Origin: Bradysia coprophila
Taxonomy: Eukaryota; Arthropoda; Insecta; Diptera; Sciaridae
Length of the DNA: 64,000 nt
Assembly (NCBI RefSeq): GCF_014529535.1
Contig: NW_023503616.1
Location: 5,380,584 to 5,444,583, forward strand
Reading direction: 5' to 3'
Shown here: positions 57,965-64,000 of the stretch, piece after piece
How positions within the stretch are numbered: the stretch's first letter is position 1
How the letters are laid out: each line of letters starts with the position of its first letter
Notes under the pieces: model-generated
What the model was told of the DNA's origin: nothing
Databases searched by the model: none
The model's input: only the letters and a program-made list of their open reading frames with translations
Made by a program: the position numbers and the translations under genes

Positions 57965-58842
57965 TGGTGGCTATCTGTCTAATTTTTATTGCTTCAACCG
58001 AAAGCTGGATACTTGAAATTACCACATGTTTCAATTCACAGTCTCCGAGTACTCCTAAATATGAAAATTCCGGCTATTTTAACCGAACATCGTATGTTTG
58101 CAAGGTAACTGTGAAACCATCTGAAAACCTGACACATTTAGTCGCTATTGTTGGTGAACATCTACATCTTCGAGGAAAAACGAATGCAGATATTGAAATC
58201 ATAATGATTTACATCCCGCCTCTTGATAACGTTACTGGCATTCCTTTCAATATAGGAAAAAATGTGTTGCCGCAGCTCATTGGTGTCTCAATCCATGGTG
58301 CTGGGATAACATCTATTAGAGCGGAGGATCTCAAACAGTTTGCCGATATAATTTACTTCAAAACTACTAGCACAAAAATTGTTTCTATCGATAGTGATTT
58401 ATTTAAATACACCCCTCTTATAGAGGTGCTTTATATACAAGGCATAGTCACAAGTGTTGGCCAAAATTTGCTTGATGACCTTAAAAACTTGAAGGTGGCT
58501 GCGGTTGCGATGAATTGCCTGAATTACCACACTGCTTCCACACCAGAGGAGTTCGAATGGTTAAAAGGCAATTTAACTATGAAATGTTCATCAACTACAA
58601 CTAGTACACCTCCGACGCCGGTGACAACAACAAAAGCTACATCACCACCAGTCGAGGATTGCCAGATGCGTTGTTCACTGAACGAAGAAATTGATGAATT
58701 GAAAGACACACTTTTGAAACAGGATGCATTGATTGGAGACCTTTTCCAGACATTGTTGGATTACAGTCACAGAATTTCTGAGTTAGAAAAATTCGATGCG
58801 AAAATCATCACGGCAGTGAATGTAATTCGTGATCATGATTAA
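57965..58842 (+). CDS. Secreted LRR-like protein with C-terminal coiled coil
   Basis: This is the main exon, ~292 codons. The start is not inside it: the frame has a stop at 57943-57945 and the first internal Met is far in. The acceptor CAAAAG at 57964 gives phase 1, so the first exon must supply A of the start or a Met codon. Exon ATGAAAA (57379-57385) would give Met-Lys-Met-Val-Ala-Ile-Cys, a good signal peptide with CLIFIAS; the closer donor at 57895 (AAAAAAATGTGAGT) does not yield a start. Residues ~90-185 show leucine-rich-repeat-like spacing (LPQLIGVSIHGAGITSI, LFKYTPLIEVLYIQG, LLDDLKNLKVAAV). After the Cys-containing cap comes a Thr/Pro linker (~214-232), two Cys, and an acidic heptad helix to the end (EEIDELKDTLLKQ). 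Several N-x-S/T sites are present. Known insect relatives are extracellular recognition proteins; specific partner unknown. AATAAA is at 58855. Confidence 0.78.
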
Positions 58843-58854
58843 ATTTAGTTTGGA

Positions 58855-58860
58855 AATAAA
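58855..58860 (+). terminator. Poly(A) signal AATAAA
   Basis: AATAAA, 13 bp after the stop of the LRR-like gene. Confidence 0.6.
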
Positions 58861-61800
58861 TTTTGTTGTGATCCGAAGACTTGATGTTTGTTAAAACAAT
58901 TTTCAAAAACAAATACACAAGCCAAGACGATTGATTTTCGTCACCGATTTGTCATAATGTCGCAATCTGCTTAGAGCATTGGTCAATAATGTAGTAGAAT
59001 AGAAAATTGATACAGCAATTCCTTGATATATAATTGAGAAGAAGAACAGTAGGTTACATTGGGTGCTGTGAAAGTAATCCATTACATGAGGGACTACTTT
59101 TGTGATATTTTGTGATAAAAGCGAACTCACAAGTGTGTTTTGGGCAACAAGCTTCGATAGCTGTCTTTACGACAGGTGCAGAGTTTACACTTCTCGAAAA
59201 ACAATTACTGAAGCAAGTTGCTCAAAAACACACGAGTCTGCGAGTATATGACAAAGTTGTTTCCGAAGTAATATTTGCATCATGCAAAAGTTGATTTCCA
59301 CATAGAAAAATTAAAAAAAAAACGAATCGAAAATGGTCGACATGAAATGGATGATTTTTGCAGGGGACAAATTGCTATGCAATGATCAACTTTCGCATGG
59401 GGCAGGTAGTAAAAATTTTATAATTGTCGTGAAATTTCCCTTCTTCTGTTTCCCCTTGACACGGAAATTCTTATTGTTTTGTCTTGTCAGTCAAAGTCAC
59501 CGCAAGTATGGGACAAATTAAAACCCTTTTTACCGAAAGCAAAAAAAAATTGATTTCCTTAGTGCTAATTTCAAATATTTTCGAAAATTTTATTGTCAAG
59601 GGTTTATCATAGTGCTCGTTACGAACATTGAAATTCTAAATGTCTAGAACGAAAAAATTAAGCATCAATTGTTCACCAAAACTCTTTCACATTTGTTCAT
59701 ATCCTAGTTTTTAAAGCATATCATTTCGTAATGTATCGTCTCGACTTTCAACAAGATTCTATGAACAAATAAACGCTTCATTAAGCCGTATGTTGATCTT
59801 GAACTCATTGATGAATAACAATGTTTATTATGCATAATATGCAAAGCATTTCCGACTCACTGAGAGAGGGTTCTGTGAAGAAAATGACACGACCAAAAAA
59901 AAAGTTTTTAAATAAAATCGACCTTAAGTGAACATATGAATCGTTAGTTTCTTCTCTTTTTTTCTTCAAATTAATTAATTAATTAACTATTATTCAGAAT
60001 CTTATTTCATAGAATCTTTGAATATTGATTGAAATTGATATAAAATTGTTAATTGTTAAATAACAAAGAAAATTGTAAAGAATGAGCAAGTTGAATTTAA
60101 AAAAAGAAATAAAAAAAATTGAGTTATGAATGAATTCACAAAGCAAATTTGATCGTGCAACAGTCAAGCAATCTAACATTCTGATTTACATCATCTTTCG
60201 CATCTTACGTATATATTAAAACCGTGTTATCGATCACGCAATCAACTATCGAATTAAAACAAATTTTTTTCTCATTTGCATCATCACTTCAATTATATTT
60301 AAAATAAACCAAATTTTCTGATGATAATATTGGAGGTATGCTTCGAGAGAAACAAATGAATGAATGGTCCAACATTATTAGCTGTATTATACACCAGTAT
60401 ATCGATATTATAAACAACCGCAATCTTGTATTATGCGATCTATCTTACTAAAGATGGTTATTGTTGAGTTAGTAATGACAGTCAAATGATTATCTAATGA
60501 ATTTTTATGAATTTTTAAACGAACCTTCGCTTGAAACAATATTTTCATTAACATCAAAAGCATGACAAAGGAATTCAGGATGTTAAAGATGAACATGTGC
60601 TGTAATAAATCATCGAATAAGTTAGGTAAATATCTTTTTTTTAACCTAATGAATGGACCTATGGTGTTGCAATTTGATCGTCTTGGTAGTTATTTAATTA
60701 TTATGATTTTTTTTATAAACATTAAAATTCTCACAATTAATAAAGTTGAAATAATTGTGGTCAAATTTATTGAACTCGTCAATTTTAAATATGATTAATT
60801 AGAAATTAAAATGTTACTTATTGATCAAGAGTTCATTCGTATAGCGAAATTGATCAAGTTAACGCCACAGGAATTAGAATTTAGAATTTATGCGTCCGAA
60901 TCTATGCTAGAAGGTTTATTTATTGCTTTTGTTTTTGTTTTACACCCCACGCGGCTGTGATTACATATAATTTAAATGGAATGCTGGGAACGAAAAGTTA
61001 CAGTCAGATGTCAATGCCCTCTAATTTTAAACGAAGGTTATAAAAAAATAAAAAATAAACGGAAAAGGGGCTATGACTCCTAAAGTCGTTTTAAAGCTCT
61101 CGATGGCATTTTGCAGAATAACACCACTTTTATGAGAGCTTGAATCAGATAGACAAAAATGGATAATTTATTGCCTTCAGCCGTACATATATCTTTTAGA
61201 AACAAATCCTTGAAGAGATGTCGTTCGTCTCTATCTCTACATTTAATACGTAGATTGACGAGATGCCTTAACAAAGGCAGAATTCATTTCGCTCAGATAT
61301 TTCAATTTATTTAAAGTTCCCAATTGAGTAACTTAAAGTACAAAAGTCAAGTATTCTTAACCGAAGAACGATTTTATTGTTCATGACAAGTAGTTTCTAT
61401 AGGAAAATCAGCAAGGAAATTAATTACTGCTTTAAAGTCAACGGTATGAAAAAGTCAAACAAAGGGTCCGTTTTTAAACAAAAATTCCGCGATACCTTAA
61501 ACACAACAATTACATCAAGAGACACGGTTTTGATAAATCTGTTGAATCATTTTCTATATGCAAAGAATGGAATTTAAGCGAAATAATCATGCGATTGCAA
61601 TCATTAAATTGTTGAATGTAACAAAAGCGAAAATAATAAATTGTCGCCACTTTATGGTAAATGCCTTAAATGCATTTTCTACGTGCTTCAATTTTCGAAT
61701 CTATCCTTGTTGTGAGAGACATAAAAAAAATTGTTCCGACTGTGACAGTATCCTTGATGTAGCTATTAGCACGATATGCAAGAAAATTATTAAAAATGAA

Positions 61801-62194
61801 TTATGTATTGGCATGAGTTTTATGCGAAATTATTAACATTATTTGCGAATACAATTCTAGACATTTATATGACACAAACCGCAAACGAAAATTAAAGATC
61901 CAAAAAATGAAAGAAAAAAATTTATCTCAACCTAGTGAATATCTCAGAGATGAGTAAATTTTTCAATCAGATCCCCTTCACTACGTACTCTCAGCCAAAG
62001 AGAACTATGGCTTGAACTATGTATATATGTTTGATGGTGCACATAAGGCACCAAATGATGTAGTTCCTCTTCATATACAAATATTATGGTACCTATGAGC
62101 GAAAAAAAAATCCATGGTTGCACATACTCTTATTAAAAACTTTTAAAAGAAGAGTAGCAATAGTAATTGTATTTTGATACCTATATTTGTTTGG
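58861..62194. other. Gene-poor stretch
   Basis: AT-rich spacer. Overlapping plus frames at 61377-61836 read a Lys/Asn-rich sequence with several Cys (CCERHKKNCSDCDS). They have no promoter, signal peptide or known motif, and I do not call a gene there. Other frames are shorter and featureless. Confidence 0.4.
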
Positions 62195-62203
62195 TATATA
62201 AAG
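62195..62203 (+). promoter_or_regulatory. TATA box of the right-edge gene
   Basis: TATATAAAG, 171 bp before the ATG at 62366. Confidence 0.6.
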
Positions 62204-62365
62204 CAGTTCTTGATTATGGAACGGCACATTGCAAATTGTGACTCCAGTTGATAGATTACGAGGAGCGTGTTTTATTTTATTTCAGTGTGTTTATGAAGGA
62301 TTAGTGCCTGTGTAAACTTATTTGTGATATTTAATTAAATTATTCAAAAATAAAAAGGATTAACA

Positions 62366-62374
62366 ATGAAAGTG
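62366..62374 (+). CDS. First exon of a gene leaving the window (Met-Lys-Val)
   Basis: ATGAAAGTG is followed directly by the donor GTGAGT, after a TATA box and a 140-nt leader. The three-codon first exon ending in phase 0 is exactly the pattern of the three RR-1 cuticle genes in this window (Met-Lys-Thr, Met-Lys-Ile, Met-Leu-Leu). A fourth cuticle or other secreted-protein gene is therefore likely, with its body beyond 64000. I see no second exon with a signal-peptide core in the remaining 1.6 kb. Confidence 0.55.
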
Positions 62375-64000
62375 GTGAGTATTGAATGTTAATATATATA
62401 TGAAATCAAATTTATACCGAAATGCTTTCAAATTGCAATATTGTCGACTGAACGTAATCCAGAAATTTAATTTTAACGGTAAATTCTTCTCGGCGAATTC
62501 CCAGTTAACTTACGCGAAAAGCCACGTAAGAATATTATTAACACAAAGAAAATTTAAATTTTCCAAATTTCACAAGTTTTCATTCCTCTTCAAAGTCGTA
62601 TAAATCACTTTCATTTGAAATATTGTTGCAATTGGTATATAGCACAAGAACGTGAGAAATTTCAGTTTCGGAATTTATTTTCTTTTCTGTTGTTCATTTT
62701 TATTATATCACGTGAATGGGTATATTGGTTCAAATTGTTGTTTTATTTTTGTACACTTTGCCGCAAGACATTCGTAATTTATATAGATCCCACAATACGC
62801 GTGCTTTCAATATATAATGTACACAACTTAAAGGGGATGTTTATGGAAATTTAATTCATTTTAGCGAATTGTCGAGCTAAAGAGATTTTTTCCTAAGTTT
62901 GGAAACAATAAATAAGTAATAATCGTAACAGATTTTCGTCTGTTCAATTTGTTTAGGAAATAGAGAAAAGTTTAACTAAAATATTCTATTCCTTAATTTG
63001 TATAAATTGGTGCTTCCTTTGAGTGACTGAGGGATTAGTTATATCCACTGACAGGGTTTTCATACCTGCCTAAAAAACAGTAATTTCTATACTTCATTGG
63101 AGCAATAGGCCATTTTATGGCACTAGCTGCAAGGTAAGAGAAATGTAAAATTGACAAATTCGACACGTTTTCCAATTTAATAGTAGTTGTGATTTGTAAT
63201 TGATTCCACAAGAATTTGAACAAACGAAAATCTAGATCTTTATTTTCTGAATTTTAGTGAGGCACGCGCCCTAATAATGAAATACTAAAATGAAAAATCT
63301 TGAAACAAATTTTGAGTGGAATCTTTTACAAACCACAACAACTCAAAAAACAGAAAATATGTCGAATTTCACTTTTCTCCACATGTATTTCGAAAGTGTA
63401 ATCCGTTTTTCGTCCAAAGACAAATATCCGAAAAAGTTAAAATTTTATCTAAGATTTTACTTCGTTTGCCCAAGTTTATCTCGTTTGAACATAAGTTTTA
63501 CTCGAGGGGGAAACCACCAATCACAATTTTTGTTCAAAACCTTTCAAAACCTTTACCATCAATTGCGCTGACGGTTTCCCCATATAGGGGACGGGGACAC
63601 ACATAAAGAACGTTCGCTGTTCAGGGGTTCCATAGTGTCAAATGGCTATAACTCTATCTGAAAACACTAAATTGCGAACGGCCTTCATGGATGTCCCGAT
63701 ATCACGTTTACCTGAGACCTTCGCTTCCTTATGTCGCTATCGATAACAGATGTCGGTTTGAGAAGGAGTATAGGGTTTTGCAGAAAATTAGGCTTTAGTT
63801 TACTTTTTCCTTCCAAAGTGAACATGTCGAGTACAGTGACACTCGAAAGAATAATTACATAATTACGTAAATTCATTCCGATTTGTTGATCACTAAGTTC
63901 AGCCAGACTTAAATCAGAAACGTTTCGAAGGAATCAGGATCGAAATAAATTATTTCACTTCTGCTGAGATTTCAATTTTATTTTCAATATCGCCAAGGGG
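62375..64000. other. Probable first intron plus repeats
   Basis: Presumed intron of the right-edge gene. It contains an inverted duplication at 63136-63390 and, near 63733, a GTCGCTATCGATAACAGATG piece of the dispersed repeat seen at 54 kb. The plus frames at 62382-62854 and 63290-63606 show no coding evidence. Confidence 0.35.
63136..63390. repeat. Inverted duplication, diverged arms
   Basis: The left arm reversed (AATTCTTGTGGAATCAATTA, then CAAATCACAACTACT and GTGTCGAATTTG) matches the right arm (AATTTTGAGTGGAATCTTTT, then ACAAACCACAACAACT and TATGTCGAATTTC). Arms are about 90 bp with a ~70-bp spacer. It explains the look-alike frames on the two strands here. Confidence 0.65.

Noticed and set aside
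61377-61836. Overlapping Lys/Asn-rich plus-strand frames with a Cys cluster
   Set aside because: No promoter, splice logic or family resemblance; composition fits chance in AT-rich DNA.
63290-63606. Two plus-strand frames of 93-96 codons
   Set aside because: The first part is the arm of an inverted duplication, mirrored on the other strand at 63136-63226.
1-64000. tRNA or rRNA genes
   Set aside because: I looked for T-arm words and conserved rRNA blocks and saw none; a covariance-model search would be decisive.

Overview
This window reads as AT-rich nuclear DNA of an insect. I infer a lower dipteran such as a fungus gnat (Sciaroidea), but the sequence does not prove the species. The evidence for an insect is: three Rebers-Riddiford (RR-1) cuticle-protein genes, GT-AG introns, TATA-box promoters about 90-220 bp before the start codons, AATAAA poly(A) signals, and many short inverted-repeat elements. 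I see no rRNA, tRNA, CRISPR array or bacterial-type operon.

The left third (3.7-20.3 kb) is a cluster of small secreted-protein genes. It holds a TPAA-repeat protein (3746-4546, minus), two minus-strand precursors with Gly-Tyr or Gln-Asn-Pro-Tyr repeats and His-rich tails (6169-7116, 8397-8902), two plus-strand paralogues with Gly-Tyr repeats (12796-13526, 15816-16221), an RR-1 cuticle protein with a Pro-Thr-Val repeat tail (17558-18203, minus) and a Pro/Val-rich peptide (20009-20269). Four of them share one plan: a signal peptide, a pro-region ending in an R-x-x-R site, a phase-1 intron, then a low-complexity exon. This is the most interesting coding structure here.

The middle (21.4-43.2 kb) holds two large-intron RR-1 genes, 21410-25392 (minus) and 38271-43164 (plus). 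Between them are mostly non-coding AT-rich DNA, inverted-repeat elements and a small relic resembling a retrotransposon protease. In three genes the first coding exon is only nine bases (three codons), followed by an intron; the same signature at 62366 marks a fourth gene that runs off the right edge.

The right part (43.3-64 kb) is gene-poor. It contains a TTAA-ended foldback element (44162-45393), one of three copies of a ~1.05 kb element with AGCCCCGTACGAAG-type ends, several MITEs, and one secreted leucine-rich-repeat-like protein with a C-terminal coiled coil (57965-58842). The theme of the recognisable genes is extracellular matrix, cuticle or secreted products. Their likely joint role, in cuticle, silk, mucus or surface defence, is inference. 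All exon joins are by eye; no transcript data were available.
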